Shown: in pieces, positions 51,199-59,972 of the stretch
Numbering within the stretch: position 1 is the first letter of the stretch
Layout: each line of letters opens with the position of its first letter
From: Lentilactobacillus sp. Marseille-Q4993
Lineage (GTDB): Bacteria > Bacillota > Bacilli > Lactobacillales > Lactobacillaceae
Length of the DNA stretch: 64,000 bases
Assembly: GCF_951230165.1 (NCBI RefSeq)
Contig: NZ_CATNVB010000008.1
Span: 1 to 64,000 of the forward strand
Reading direction: 5' to 3'
The notes under the pieces: model-generated
The model's input: only the letters and a program-made list of their open reading frames with translations
What the model was told of the DNA's origin: nothing
Databases searched by the model: none
Position numbers and translations under genes: made by a program

Positions 51199-51957
51199 AT
51201 GGCAGGCTTTTTAGATGGTAAAACAATTGTTGTAATGGGCGTTGCTAACAAGCGTAGTATTGCCTGGGGCTGTACTAATGCTTTGATTGAGCAGGGTGCA
51301 AACGTTGTTTTGACCTACCAAAATGACAGAATCAAAACTAGTCTTGAACGATTTGTTCCAGAGGGAACCGATTTGATTGAGTGTGATGTTGCTGAGGATG
51401 CAAACATCGAAAAGGCATTCAAGGAAATTGGTGATAAATACAATAAAATCGATGGAGTGATTCATGCGATTGCCTTTGCGGACAAAGAGACATTAACCAA
51501 TGGAGTGATCAACACTGAAAAGGAAGGTTACGACCTTGCTCAAAACATCAGTGCATATTCACTAATTGCGGTTGCTCGTTATGCTCGACCATATCTTAAC
51601 AACCCAGGTAGTATTTTGACCCTTACATACTTCGGGTCAATTCGGGCAATTCCTAATTACAACATGATGGGAATTGCTAAGGCAGCCCTTGAATCAAGTG
51701 TTCGTTACCTTGCTTCTGATTTGGGTGAAGACCAAATTCGGGTTAACGCTATCTCCGCTGGGGCTGTAAAGACCCTTGCAGTTACTGGAATTAAAGGTCA
51801 TAGTGACTTGCTTAAAATGTCTCAAGGCTTCACGGTTGATAATGTTAGTGTTACGACCGAAGAGATTGGAAACGTTGCGGCTTTCTTAATGAGTGACTTG
51901 TCAACAGGGGTTACAGGTGATGTAATCTTCGTCGATAAGGGTGTTCATTTAATGTAA
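51199..51957 (+). CDS. fabI: Enoyl-ACP reductase FabI
   Basis: FabI (252 aa) performs the last reduction of each elongation cycle with NADH or NADPH. It is the triclosan-target type: VVMGVANKRSIAWGC for the cofactor, TLTYFGSIRAIPNYNMMGIA with the Y-x6-K catalytic pair (Tyr in NYNMMGIAK), and VRYLASDLGEDQIRVNAISA. No FabK is in the window. AGGAGG precedes the ATG. It ends the fab-acc operon. Confidence 0.96.
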   Translation: MAGFLDGKTIVVMGVANKRSIAWGCTNALIEQGANVVLTYQNDRIKTSLERFVPEGTDLIECDVAEDANIEKAFKEIGDKYNKIDGVIHAIAFADKETLTNGVINTEKEGYDLAQNISAYSLIAVARYARPYLNNPGSILTLTYFGSIRAIPNYNMMGIAKAALESSVRYLASDLGEDQIRVNAISAGAVKTLAVTGIKGHSDLLKMSQGFTVDNVSVTTEEIGNVAAFLMSDLSTGVTGDVIFVDKGVHLM

Positions 51958-51983
51958 TCAGCAATTATAAGATGATAATCAAA

Positions 51984-52022
51984 AGGATTGTGTCATAATT
52001 AATATAGACACAATCTTTTTTT
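51984..52022 (+). terminator. Terminator of the fab-acc operon
   Basis: GATTGTGTC (51986-51994) pairs perfectly with GACACAATC (52007-52015) around a 12-nt loop and continues into eight Ts. Confidence 0.92.
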
Positions 52023-52039
52023 GTAGGTGGAATTGTAAA

Positions 52040-52822
52040 ATGATTGATATTGAACGGATAGAAGAACAGATTGATCAGTCTATTGAAGTTGAATACTTTG
52101 ACGAAGTTACGTCGACCATGGATGTTGCTCACCAACTGATTTCCGATGGCCGAAGTACCGCCACGGTGATAATTGCTGAAAGTCAAACGGCCGGAAGGGG
52201 TAAACGCGCTCGCCCATTTTTTTCGCCCCGAGATAGTGGAATTTATTTAACGATATTATTGCCAGATAATCCAGTTGAACTTTCTAAAATTGGTCTCGTG
52301 ACAACTGGAACGGCGGTTGCTGTCGTTAAGGCATTAAAGCAGTTTTTTCCTAACACTCAGTTTCAAACTAAATGGGTCAATGACATTTTAGTGGATAATC
52401 ATAAAGTTGGTGGGATACTAACTGAGAGTACAATTAAACAGGGGGTCCCAAACAACGTTATTGTTGGAATTGGGTTGAATATGACCCCCAATAGTTTTCC
52501 CTTAGAGTTACGCTCTAAAGCTGGGTGGATAGCTGATGATTCTAACTTTAATCGGGAATCAATTATTAGTGCAATTGTAAATCAATTCTGGTTGATGATT
52601 CGTGGTGACCTTAATCAATACTTACTAGAATATGAGAAAATCAACCAAACAGTAGGTGAGCGGGTCGAGGTTACGCTTGGTAATGACAAAATTATTGGGC
52701 AAGCGACTAAAATAGCAGCTGATGCCTCATTGATCATAACTGATGATTTTGGCGTTCAGCATCATATCAATAGTGGTGAAGTTACCAAGGTAATGACGCC
52801 AGGAGGCAAATATTTAGGCTGA
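52040..52822 (+). CDS. birA: Biotin--[acetyl-CoA-carboxylase] ligase, no DNA-binding domain
   Basis: This 260-aa ligase activates biotin with ATP and attaches it to AccB. The catalytic domain begins within 25 residues of the start (DEVTSTMDVAHQL) and shows AESQTAGRGKRARPFFSPRD and KWVNDILVDNHKVGGILTES, followed by a small C-terminal SH3-like domain. The N-terminal helix-turn-helix of BirA-type repressors is missing, so it probably does not regulate transcription. It follows the operon containing its substrate AccB. Confidence 0.92.
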   Translation: MIDIERIEEQIDQSIEVEYFDEVTSTMDVAHQLISDGRSTATVIIAESQTAGRGKRARPFFSPRDSGIYLTILLPDNPVELSKIGLVTTGTAVAVVKALKQFFPNTQFQTKWVNDILVDNHKVGGILTESTIKQGVPNNVIVGIGLNMTPNSFPLELRSKAGWIADDSNFNRESIISAIVNQFWLMIRGDLNQYLLEYEKINQTVGERVEVTLGNDKIIGQATKIAADASLIITDDFGVQHHINSGEVTKVMTPGGKYLG

Positions 52823-52852
52823 GAGCCATTTTCTAGGGAGGAATGAACCGAG

Positions 52853-53572
52853 ATGGGGTTAACTAATAAAACGCCTGAGAGGGTTGTAAATAGACTGTTT
52901 GACGATATAGCGGATCATTATGATGAAATGAACGATGTGATGACGTTTAAGACGCAACGGAATTGGCGTCGCCAGGCAATGAGACTATTACATATCGAAA
53001 CCGGTGCGCGGGTGCTTGATGTTTGTTGTGGTACTGCTGATTGGACGATTGCACTGGCTCGAGCTGTTGGACCAACGGGACATGTTACTGGTTTAGATTT
53101 TAGTCGGAACATGCTGGCGATTGGTGATAAAAAGGTCACTCAGGCAAAGCAACAAAAACAGGTGTCATTAGTTGAAGGGGATGCCATGCATTTACCCTTT
53201 GCAGATAACACATTTGAGGCTGCCACAATTGGATTCGGTTTACGGAATGTCCCCGATGCGAACCAGGTTCTTCGTGAAATGGTCAGGGTCGTTAAACCCG
53301 GTGGTCTTGTTGCAAGTCTCGAAACATCAATTCCTGAGAATGTGATTATTAAGATAGGCTGGCGGGCGTACTTTAAGTTGGTGCCATATATTGCCAAGCT
53401 GAGAGTTCATAATTTTGATCAGTATAATTATTTACAAACGACAGCAAAACAGTTTGTATCGGCCACTAAGCTGCAACAAATGTTTGAAACAGCTGGGGTG
53501 TCAAATGTTGCTATCAAGAGATTTATGTTTGGAGCAGCTGCCCTACATTATGGTAGAACTATAAAAAAATAA
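52853..53572 (+). CDS. menG: Demethylmenaquinone/ubiquinone-type C-methyltransferase
   Basis: This 239-aa class I SAM-dependent methylase makes the last step of menaquinone synthesis (MenG/UbiE family). It contains FDDIADHYDEMNDVMTFKTQ, the SAM motif VLDVCCGTADWTIALARA, GLDFSRNMLAIG and GFGLRNVPD. No other menaquinone gene is nearby, so the substrate in this organism depends on genes outside the window. GGAGG precedes the ATG; the gap to the ligase gene is 30 nt. Confidence 0.9.
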   Translation: MGLTNKTPERVVNRLFDDIADHYDEMNDVMTFKTQRNWRRQAMRLLHIETGARVLDVCCGTADWTIALARAVGPTGHVTGLDFSRNMLAIGDKKVTQAKQQKQVSLVEGDAMHLPFADNTFEAATIGFGLRNVPDANQVLREMVRVVKPGGLVASLETSIPENVIIKIGWRAYFKLVPYIAKLRVHNFDQYNYLQTTAKQFVSATKLQQMFETAGVSNVAIKRFMFGAAALHYGRTIKK

Positions 53573-53605
53573 AGCAGTGCGAATTTCGCACTGCTTTATT
53601 TTTGG
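53571..53605. terminator. Bidirectional terminator between menG and gntP
   Basis: AAAGCAGTGCGA (53571-53582) pairs perfectly with TCGCACTGCTTT (53586-53597). T-rich tracts follow on both strands, fitting the convergent genes on either side. Confidence 0.92.
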
Positions 53606-53608
53606 TTA

Positions 53609-54964
53609 TTAATGGAATACTAGGTTTAGTAAGAGGACTAAGACTATTCCGACGACGGAGATTATCGTTTCAAGCACCGTCCATGTTAATAATGTTTGCT
53701 TAACAGTTAAATCGAAATATTCTCTGAACATCCAGAATCCGGCATCGTTAACGTGTGATGCGGCAAGTGAACCGGCACCGATGGCAAGAACCATCAGGGC
53801 AGGATCAACACCTGCTTGAGCCATCAATGGTGATACGATACCAGCTGCGGTTAGTGAGGCAACGGTCGCGGAACCAAGAGCGATTCGAAGCACAACGGCA
53901 ACTAACCAACCGAGAAGAAGTGGTGAAAGTGATGAGCCAAGGAAAATCTTGGCAACTTCCTTACCAACTCCTCCGTCGATAAGAACTTGCTTGAAGGCAC
54001 CACCACCACCAATAACTAAGAGTAGCATTGCGATGGACTTAACGGCGTTTTCAAGTGATTCCATAATCTGTGAGGTACTTCTCTTCCGGTTCCATCCCAT
54101 AGTCCACATTGCGAAGAATAATGAAATCAGCATTGCGATACTTGGTGAACCGATAAATTCGATAATTGAATCAATGGTGCTTGGATTCTTTGGTGTGTGA
54201 CCACCGTGAACCGCCATCGTGTAGATAGTGGTGATTGCTAATAAGATAACTGGGAATAAGGCAGTTAATACGGATACTCCAAATGAAGGTGATTCTTCAG
54301 GTGAGAACTGCTTGATCTCACCGATTGATGAGAGGTTACCTTTCCGGTTAAATGCGTCCGGAGCATACTTCTTAGCAATCTTTGAAAAGATTGGCCCTGC
54401 AACGTAAGCTGCAATAATGGCAATAAGAAGACCAAACAACAGAACGTGACCATCATTTGCGCCCAATACTTGAGCAATGGCAACTGGAGCAGGATGTGGT
54501 GGCAAGAACCCGTGGGTAACAGAAAGGGCTGCGGCCATTGGAATTCCTAAGAATAGGATTGGAACTCCAGCTTCAACCGCAATAGCAAATACGATTGGCA
54601 CTAACAGAACCATCCCAACCTCGAAGAACAAGGCAATACCCAGAATAAATGAGGCAACCATTACGGCAATTTGAAGCCGCTGTTTACCAAACCGTTGGAT
54701 CATGGTTTCAGCGATGATGTAAGCACCACCGGAATCTGAAACCAGCCTTCCCAGCATGGCCCCGAACCCGAAGACCATAGAGAGTTCACCAAGTTGACTT
54801 CCGATACCTTCTCCGACAGTGTCAGCGATTGTTCCGAGAGGCATTCCTAACATAATTGCAGTTATAACTGCGGTTAAAACTAATGATACAAAAGTGTTGA
54901 TCTTAAATTTGATAATCAGAACTAACAAAATAATTATTCCGATTAATAGGGCTATTAATTTCAT
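53609..54964 (-). CDS. gntP: Gluconate:H+ symporter GntP
   Basis: GntP (451 aa) imports gluconate by proton symport. It is hydrophobic throughout with about twelve to fourteen segments, and has family motifs such as GFGAMLGRLVSDSGGAYIIA, THGFLPPHPAPVAIA and VNDAGFWMFREYFDL near the C-terminus. GGAAAGGGG precedes the ATG. It follows gntK by 35 nt on the same strand; the order kinase then permease supports the substrate. Confidence 0.94.
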   Translation of the reverse strand: MKLIALLIGIIILLVLIIKFKINTFVSLVLTAVITAIMLGMPLGTIADTVGEGIGSQLGELSMVFGFGAMLGRLVSDSGGAYIIAETMIQRFGKQRLQIAVMVASFILGIALFFEVGMVLLVPIVFAIAVEAGVPILFLGIPMAAALSVTHGFLPPHPAPVAIAQVLGANDGHVLLFGLLIAIIAAYVAGPIFSKIAKKYAPDAFNRKGNLSSIGEIKQFSPEESPSFGVSVLTALFPVILLAITTIYTMAVHGGHTPKNPSTIDSIIEFIGSPSIAMLISLFFAMWTMGWNRKRSTSQIMESLENAVKSIAMLLLVIGGGGAFKQVLIDGGVGKEVAKIFLGSSLSPLLLGWLVAVVLRIALGSATVASLTAAGIVSPLMAQAGVDPALMVLAIGAGSLAASHVNDAGFWMFREYFDLTVKQTLLTWTVLETIISVVGIVLVLLLNLVFH

Positions 54965-54999
54965 AGTTTTCCCCTTTCCCCGTATAGGTATAAAAAATA

Positions 55000-56565
55000 T
55001 TAAGCGTGACTAGTGTTTGCACCGCTATCATCAGATTGATGACGACGTTGGTAATCAGCAACGTTCTTGTATTCAGGTTGAAGCGAACGACTCAACCGAA
55101 TATAGATTGGAATCAATTCACGGTATGCTTGGAAGTTCTTTGGATCTGGATGGTGAACATCTGTAGTTCCGACAAACTTAGAAACATCCTCTAAACTATC
55201 AATCAAGCCTAAACTGTACATTCCAAGAGTGGCAGCACCGAGAGCGGTACTTTCAAAACTCTCTGGAATGGAAACATCTTGTTCAAAGATATCCGTCAGC
55301 ATTTGACGCCAAAGGGCTGATCTAGCAAATCCACCACTAGCTTGAATACTTGTGGCTTCACCAACAACTTCTTCTAGTGCCAAACTAACGGTGTACAGGT
55401 TGTAAACAATTCCTTCAAGAGCAGCTCTGATCATGTGAGCTCTGGTGTGAGTTCTACTCAAACCAAAGAATGAACCACGAGCGTTAGCGTCCCAAATTGG
55501 AGCCCGCTCGCCACCCAAGAATGGGAAGAAAATCAAACCATCTGAACCGGCTGGAATTTTTGCTGCAATTTCAGTTAGTAAATCGTAAGGATCAATCTTC
55601 ATTTGCTCAGCAGTAACCTTTTCAGGGGCGCAAAGTTGGTCACGGACCCAACGGAAGACAACTCCACCGTTGTTAACTGGACCGCCGACAACCCACATTC
55701 CCTTTGAAAGATAGTAGCAGAATACCCGAGCCTTTGGATCAGTGACTGGTTTATCAGTTACAACTCTGACTGCACCCGAAGTTCCAATGGTAACAGCAAC
55801 GACACCAGGCTTGATGGCGTTAACTCCAAGGTTAGCCAAAGGACCGTCAGAAGCTCCGATAATAAATGGAACATCTTCTGAGATTCCAAGGACCTTAGAG
55901 TATTCTTCTTTAAGACCTTTGAGTTGGTAAGTGGTATCAACAAGCTCTGGTAATTGGTCAGGAGTAACGCCGGCAACCTTAAGTGCTTGGTCGTCCCAAT
56001 CCATGTTGAAAATGTTGAACATTCCAGTTGCGTTGGCGATTGAATAATCTTCCTTTAAAACCCCAAAGAGTTTGTAAAGAACATATTCTTTAATACCAAC
56101 GAAGTAACTAGCCTGCTTGAACAATTCTGGCTTGTCGTTACGTAACCAAATCAGCTTGGTTAATGGAGTCATTGGGTGAATTGGAGTACCGGTATGTTGG
56201 TATATCTCCATTCCTTGGTCACTAGCCTTCAATTCGTCAGCATAGTTAACCGCCCGGTTGTCCCCCCAAGTAATTGCTCGGGTTAGGGGCTTATAATTCT
56301 CATCGAGCAAAATCAAACTGTGCATTGCGCATGAGAAGGATACGCCCTTCAGTTCTCCATCATTAAGGTTTGCCTTACGAAGGACTTCTGAAATGCCGTC
56401 AGACATAGCAGAGAAGATTTCTTCTGGATCTTCCTCAGCCATATCAGGGGTGTCTTGGTAAAGAGGGTAGCCATTGTTAGAGTAGCCATGAACCTTACCT
56501 TTAACATCGAATAGAACGGTTTTGACACTGGTGGTTCCAATGTCAACGCCCAATGTGTAATCCAT
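55000..56565 (-). CDS. gntK: Gluconate kinase (FGGY family)
   Basis: This 521-aa sugar kinase phosphorylates D-gluconate to 6-phosphogluconate for the pentose phosphate or phosphoketolase route. The N-terminal lobe has LGVDIGTTSVKTVLFD and the C-terminal lobe has VAVTIGTSGAVRVVTD and IQASGGFARSALWRQMLTDI. It is of the long FGGY type used by Bacillus and lactobacilli, not the short shikimate-kinase-like GntK. AAGGAAG precedes the ATG. A cre-like site lies 107-121 bp upstream. Confidence 0.93.
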   Translation of the reverse strand: MDYTLGVDIGTTSVKTVLFDVKGKVHGYSNNGYPLYQDTPDMAEEDPEEIFSAMSDGISEVLRKANLNDGELKGVSFSCAMHSLILLDENYKPLTRAITWGDNRAVNYADELKASDQGMEIYQHTGTPIHPMTPLTKLIWLRNDKPELFKQASYFVGIKEYVLYKLFGVLKEDYSIANATGMFNIFNMDWDDQALKVAGVTPDQLPELVDTTYQLKGLKEEYSKVLGISEDVPFIIGASDGPLANLGVNAIKPGVVAVTIGTSGAVRVVTDKPVTDPKARVFCYYLSKGMWVVGGPVNNGGVVFRWVRDQLCAPEKVTAEQMKIDPYDLLTEIAAKIPAGSDGLIFFPFLGGERAPIWDANARGSFFGLSRTHTRAHMIRAALEGIVYNLYTVSLALEEVVGEATSIQASGGFARSALWRQMLTDIFEQDVSIPESFESTALGAATLGMYSLGLIDSLEDVSKFVGTTDVHHPDPKNFQAYRELIPIYIRLSRSLQPEYKNVADYQRRHQSDDSGANTSHA

Positions 56566-56671
56566 ATAAATAACTTCCTTTCTAAATAGTAAAAAGCGGA
56601 ATCCTGTCGAAATATACCTAATATTAATGATAGAATAGTCATACGTAATTAAAAAATAGCAGAAATTTTTA

Positions 56672-56686
56672 GGGTACCGCTTTCAA
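56672..56686 (-). promoter_or_regulatory. Catabolite-responsive element (cre) upstream of gntK
   Basis: On the - strand TTGAAAGCGGTACCC fits 14 of 15 positions of the CcpA-binding consensus WTGNAANCGNWNNCW. It is positioned between the divergent promoters of gntK-gntP and the RpiR gene, consistent with glucose repression of gluconate use. Confidence 0.7.
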
Positions 56687-56773
56687 TTTAATCTAGCATG
56701 TTAGACAAAATTCGGCAAATAATAGGCCTTGGTTCTCCTTACTTTTTACTATTAAGATTATATGGAAAATAGT

Positions 56774-56802
56774 TTCACAATGCAACTGTTTTGTTGTAAA
56801 AT
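56774..56802 (+). promoter_or_regulatory. Promoter of the RpiR-family regulator
   Basis: TTCACA (56774-56779) and TAAAAT (56797-56802) are 17 bp apart. The start would be near 56809, with a 25-nt leader. Confidence 0.6.
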
Positions 56803-56810
56803 ATTTACAA
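56794..56810. promoter_or_regulatory. Palindromic operator over the regulator promoter
   Basis: TTGTAAAATATTTACAA is a perfect 7-3-7 palindrome covering the -10 element and start site. It is the obvious candidate for autoregulation by the RpiR-family protein encoded 24 bp further on. Confidence 0.6.
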
Positions 56811-56833
56811 ATAGAAAATTTGGGGTGAATGAA

Positions 56834-57679
56834 ATGAGTACACCGGTTCAATTGCTTAAGCAGTACTACGATGACCTGAGCCGTACCAATAAAAAAATAG
56901 CTAAGTATGTGATTGCTAATCCACAACAGGCATCCGAAGCTAATATTGAAGAACTAGCGGAAGAGACAGAAACTTCTACTGCATCCGTTTCAAGGTTGGT
57001 AAAGACGTTAGGGTATGCTAACTATCGCGAGTTTACTCTGGCGTTGGCGTACACTCAACTTCGCCCACAGAACCTACCAATATTTAAAGATATTGATGCA
57101 AATGATACGTTATCAACGATTGCGGATAAGACGTTCAACAGTTCTCAGCGAGCACTTCAAGATACAAGAGCAGGAATTGATGAATCAGAGTTTGCCCGAA
57201 GTGTTCTTAGAATTATCAACTGTAATCGATTAGGATTTTTCGGACTTGGTGGTTCGTCTGTAGCCGCACTAGACGGGTACCATAAATTCTTACGGACATC
57301 AATTGACACTTTTTACTATCCTGATTTTGACGTTCAACTGATGGAAGCGGTAAAATTAGACTCAGATGACTGTGCAATTGTAATTTCGCATTCTGGGAAG
57401 AACCGTCAGACTTTAAAGATTATTGAAACGTTAAAGAAGAATGGAGTGACTGTAATTGGCATTACCAGTTATCGTGATTCTCCGTTAGCAACTCATAGTG
57501 ATGTCACTTTTATTTCTTCCAGTGATGAAGCAAATTACCGGTCAGAAGGGATGTATTCGTTAATTGCCCAGATGACGATTATTGATACTCTGTTCATGAT
57601 GGCGACTGTTAGAATGGGACCATCGACCGAAAAGGCAATTCAAAGTGTGCAAGATATTATTCAAAGCACCCGTAACTAA
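56834..57679 (+). CDS. RpiR-family transcriptional regulator of the gluconate locus
   Basis: This 281-aa regulator has an N-terminal RpiR-type helix-turn-helix (NIEELAEETETSTASVSRLV, residues about 38-57) and a C-terminal SIS domain that binds sugar phosphates (GLGGSSVAALDGYHKFLR, VISHSGKNRQTLKIIETLKK). It is divergent from gntK-gntP and likely senses 6-phosphogluconate or a similar ester; that is inference. ATG 56834 has GGGGTGA upstream and gives the usual length, better than ATG 56762, which precedes the promoter elements. Confidence 0.92.
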   Translation: MSTPVQLLKQYYDDLSRTNKKIAKYVIANPQQASEANIEELAEETETSTASVSRLVKTLGYANYREFTLALAYTQLRPQNLPIFKDIDANDTLSTIADKTFNSSQRALQDTRAGIDESEFARSVLRIINCNRLGFFGLGGSSVAALDGYHKFLRTSIDTFYYPDFDVQLMEAVKLDSDDCAIVISHSGKNRQTLKIIETLKKNGVTVIGITSYRDSPLATHSDVTFISSSDEANYRSEGMYSLIAQMTIIDTLFMMATVRMGPSTEKAIQSVQDIIQSTRN

Positions 57680-57712
57680 AGCCATCAAAAATTTGAGGAC
57701 TGAGATGATCAG

Positions 57713-58486
57713 ATGAAACGTGAAGATATCCAGCCAATCTATTCGCAACAGCGAAAATCAAGGCAAAAAACGGCCAAAATTTTGATAGGCTTTTTTGTTT
57801 TGGCTTTTTTGATTGCTGGCGGGTGGCTGATTTATCATCAACATCAACAAAAACTACTAAGAATGTACCCAGTCAAGGGAGTTAGTATTACTCAGTCGAA
57901 TGGATACATTGATTTTGAAGAGTTAAAAAATGATGGGTTTAGTTTTGTTTATCTTAGGGCGTCACAGGGCGCAATGTATTCAGATGATAGTTTTTCCTCA
58001 AACTTTCAGCGGAGTCAAGGATCCCAGTTGCCAATTGGGGTTTACCATGTTTTTAGCTTTAGTAGTTCCGTTTCAGATCAATTCAAAAATTTTTCGCGTG
58101 AGGTAGGTTACGACACGGGGAGTCTACCAATCGCGGTATCGATTCAGTATTACGGTGATTATAATAAAAGCACCCTAGAAAATGATAGGGTGCGAGATCG
58201 AATTATAAAATTTGTTAAGTTGCTAAGGCGCTACTATAAACGGCCAATTATGATTTGGACTAATTCTGAGATTTTGGGGGTACTGAACATTCACGTTTCT
58301 CGAAAATATCAAGTTTGGCTGACTGATGGTCGTTTGGGAAGACCAAACGCAGACGCTACTTTCATGTCTGCTGATGATCACTCGCCGGTGAAGATGGGAA
58401 ATCAAACAACCCTATTGCCAGAAACTGTCTTTAACGGGAGTAAACAAAAATGGCATCGTTATTTGAGTGCAAACACCAATAATTAA
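57713..58486 (+). CDS. Membrane-anchored GH25-fold protein with lost catalytic residues
   Basis: This 257-aa protein has a membrane anchor at about residues 21-41 and an extracellular domain clearly related to GH25 lysozymes (YIDFEELKNDGFSFVYLRAS, GVYHVFSF, YKRPIMIWTNSEI). In active enzymes GxDvS and the lDxE pair supply the acidic residues. Here they read GVSITQS (Ser58) and AVSIQYYG (Ser143, Gln145), so the catalytic acids are gone. It probably binds rather than cuts peptidoglycan. Its stop overlaps by 4 nt the stop of the convergent gene. Confidence 0.85.
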   Translation: MKREDIQPIYSQQRKSRQKTAKILIGFFVLAFLIAGGWLIYHQHQQKLLRMYPVKGVSITQSNGYIDFEELKNDGFSFVYLRASQGAMYSDDSFSSNFQRSQGSQLPIGVYHVFSFSSSVSDQFKNFSREVGYDTGSLPIAVSIQYYGDYNKSTLENDRVRDRIIKFVKLLRRYYKRPIMIWTNSEILGVLNIHVSRKYQVWLTDGRLGRPNADATFMSADDHSPVKMGNQTTLLPETVFNGSKQKWHRYLSANTNN

Positions 58487-58830
58487 GCAATCGATAACTG
58501 ATAAGTTTGGTCAGTCGATTCGTCATAGAATCTGACGGGCCGGCTTTCGTTTGCTTGGATTTTTAAATGATAGCCAAACGTGTCAACGTATGTGATGTTA
58601 TCGGCTGATACGTCCTTCACCTTGACCTCAAGATCATGGGTATCAATTTTTACGTTTAGAGTTGTATCAATTTGGATTTCGTGACGGTGATTATTTCTAT
58701 CTAAGTAACTATATTTGCCAGCATAAAATTCTGGATCAAAGTTAGTCGACTTTGACTCCCGTTTCTTGGGAGTGTGAAAAAAAGTGGCAAGAAATGAAAC
58801 TCCGAATAAAATGATGGCTTTTATAGTCAA
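58483..58830 (-). CDS. DUF4828-like small exported or membrane protein
   Basis: This 115-aa protein starts MTIKAIILFGVSFLATFF, a hydrophobic segment, and continues with a beta-rich domain (YAGKYSYLDRNNHRHEIQID, FGYHLKIQANESRPVRFYDE) resembling the DUF4828 family of lactobacilli, whose function is unknown. Start is TTG with GGAGGTA at good distance. Its 3' end overlaps the convergent GH25-like gene by 4 nt within the palindrome TTAA. Confidence 0.75.
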   Translation of the reverse strand: MTIKAIILFGVSFLATFFHTPKKRESKSTNFDPEFYAGKYSYLDRNNHRHEIQIDTTLNVKIDTHDLEVKVKDVSADNITYVDTFGYHLKIQANESRPVRFYDESTDQTYQLSIA

Positions 58831-58864
58831 GAAGATACCTCCAACGTTTATTAATTACGACCAT

Positions 58865-58887
58865 TGTAACGAAAGAATGTAACGAAA
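58865..58887. repeat. Short tandem repeat upstream of the Gfo/Idh gene
   Basis: TGTAACGAAA occurs at 58865-58874 and 58878-58887 (13-bp period), with the related inverse TTGTTACAAT at 58921-58930. These lie in the 112-nt divergent gap between the DUF4828-like and the oxidoreductase genes and could be operator half-sites. Confidence 0.35.
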
Positions 58888-58951
58888 TGACTAACTTAAA
58901 ATTTCAATGAGATAAAAGAATTGTTACAATTTAATGTAGAAGGTGAGATAT

Positions 58952-59950
58952 ATGATAAAACTTGGAACGATTGGAACTAATTGGATTACTGATAAATTTA
59001 TTGACGCAGCAAAGAATTCTAAAAAGTATGAACTAGCAGCAGTGTACTCTAGGTCTGAAACTAAAGCTGGAGAGTACGCTAAGAAGCATGGGGCTCAAGC
59101 CGCTTTTGCAAATATTGATGATTTTTTTGCGAGTGATAAGTTTGATACAGTCTATATTGCATCGCCCAACAGCGCGCATTTTGAACAGGCAAAGCAAGCA
59201 ATTATTGCCGGTAAGAATGTTATCGTTGAGAAACCAGCCTTTCTAAATCAAAAGGAAATGACTGATATTCAGACGCTACTGGCTGAGCACCCTGATGTGT
59301 TGCTTTTCGAAGCTGCAAGAAACGTCCACACCGAAAACTTTAAACTGGTTAAGCAACAAGTGAATAAGATGGCAGTGGTTACTGGAGCTGAATTCACATA
59401 TTCAAAGTATTCATCTCGATACGACAAGGTTTTGGCAGGCGAAACTCCCAACGTATTTTCGTTGCAGTATGGCGGCGGGGCACTCCAAGACCTAGGGGTT
59501 TACACAGTGTATGATGCGGTGGCGTTGTTTGGGGTCCCAGAAGAAGTTGCCTACTTCCCATCGATTATTGCTACTGGTGTTGATGGTAAGGGTACCGCAA
59601 TTTTGAAGTATCCGGATTTCAACGTTACGCTAAACTTTTCAAAAATTTCCAATTCACAAATGCCATCCGAGGTTTCTGGGTTGAAGGACTTTGTTGAAAT
59701 GGATGACGCTGGTGAATTAACAACGATTGCCTATTTTGATGGTGATACAAAGGAGACGTTAAGTACTCCGAGTGAAGACAACCCAATGTTAGGTGAAGTA
59801 CTTGACTTTGCGAGTGTGATTGAACAGCCAGATAGTGATGATAGTAAACGAGATTATACAAAGTGGACTCAAATGAGTATTGACGTAAATAAAGTGATGT
59901 ATAATTTGCGCCAAGATGCTAAGCTAGTATTCGTCGGTGAAACGGATTAA
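58952..59950 (+). CDS. Gfo/Idh/MocA family oxidoreductase
   Basis: This 332-aa enzyme has an N-terminal NAD(P)-binding fold (IKLGTIGTNWITDKFIDAAK), the typical YIASPNSAHFEQAKQAIIAG and VEKPAF segment whose lysine is catalytic in the family, and a C-terminal substrate domain with GGGALQDLGVYTVYDAVALF. The substrate is not predictable. ATG 58952 follows AAGGTGAG; GTG 58943 is part of that site. It is probably co-transcribed with the helicase gene 22 nt downstream. Confidence 0.9.
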   Translation: MIKLGTIGTNWITDKFIDAAKNSKKYELAAVYSRSETKAGEYAKKHGAQAAFANIDDFFASDKFDTVYIASPNSAHFEQAKQAIIAGKNVIVEKPAFLNQKEMTDIQTLLAEHPDVLLFEAARNVHTENFKLVKQQVNKMAVVTGAEFTYSKYSSRYDKVLAGETPNVFSLQYGGGALQDLGVYTVYDAVALFGVPEEVAYFPSIIATGVDGKGTAILKYPDFNVTLNFSKISNSQMPSEVSGLKDFVEMDDAGELTTIAYFDGDTKETLSTPSEDNPMLGEVLDFASVIEQPDSDDSKRDYTKWTQMSIDVNKVMYNLRQDAKLVFVGETD

Positions 59951-59972
59951 CGAAAAGTGAGGAAATTATATC

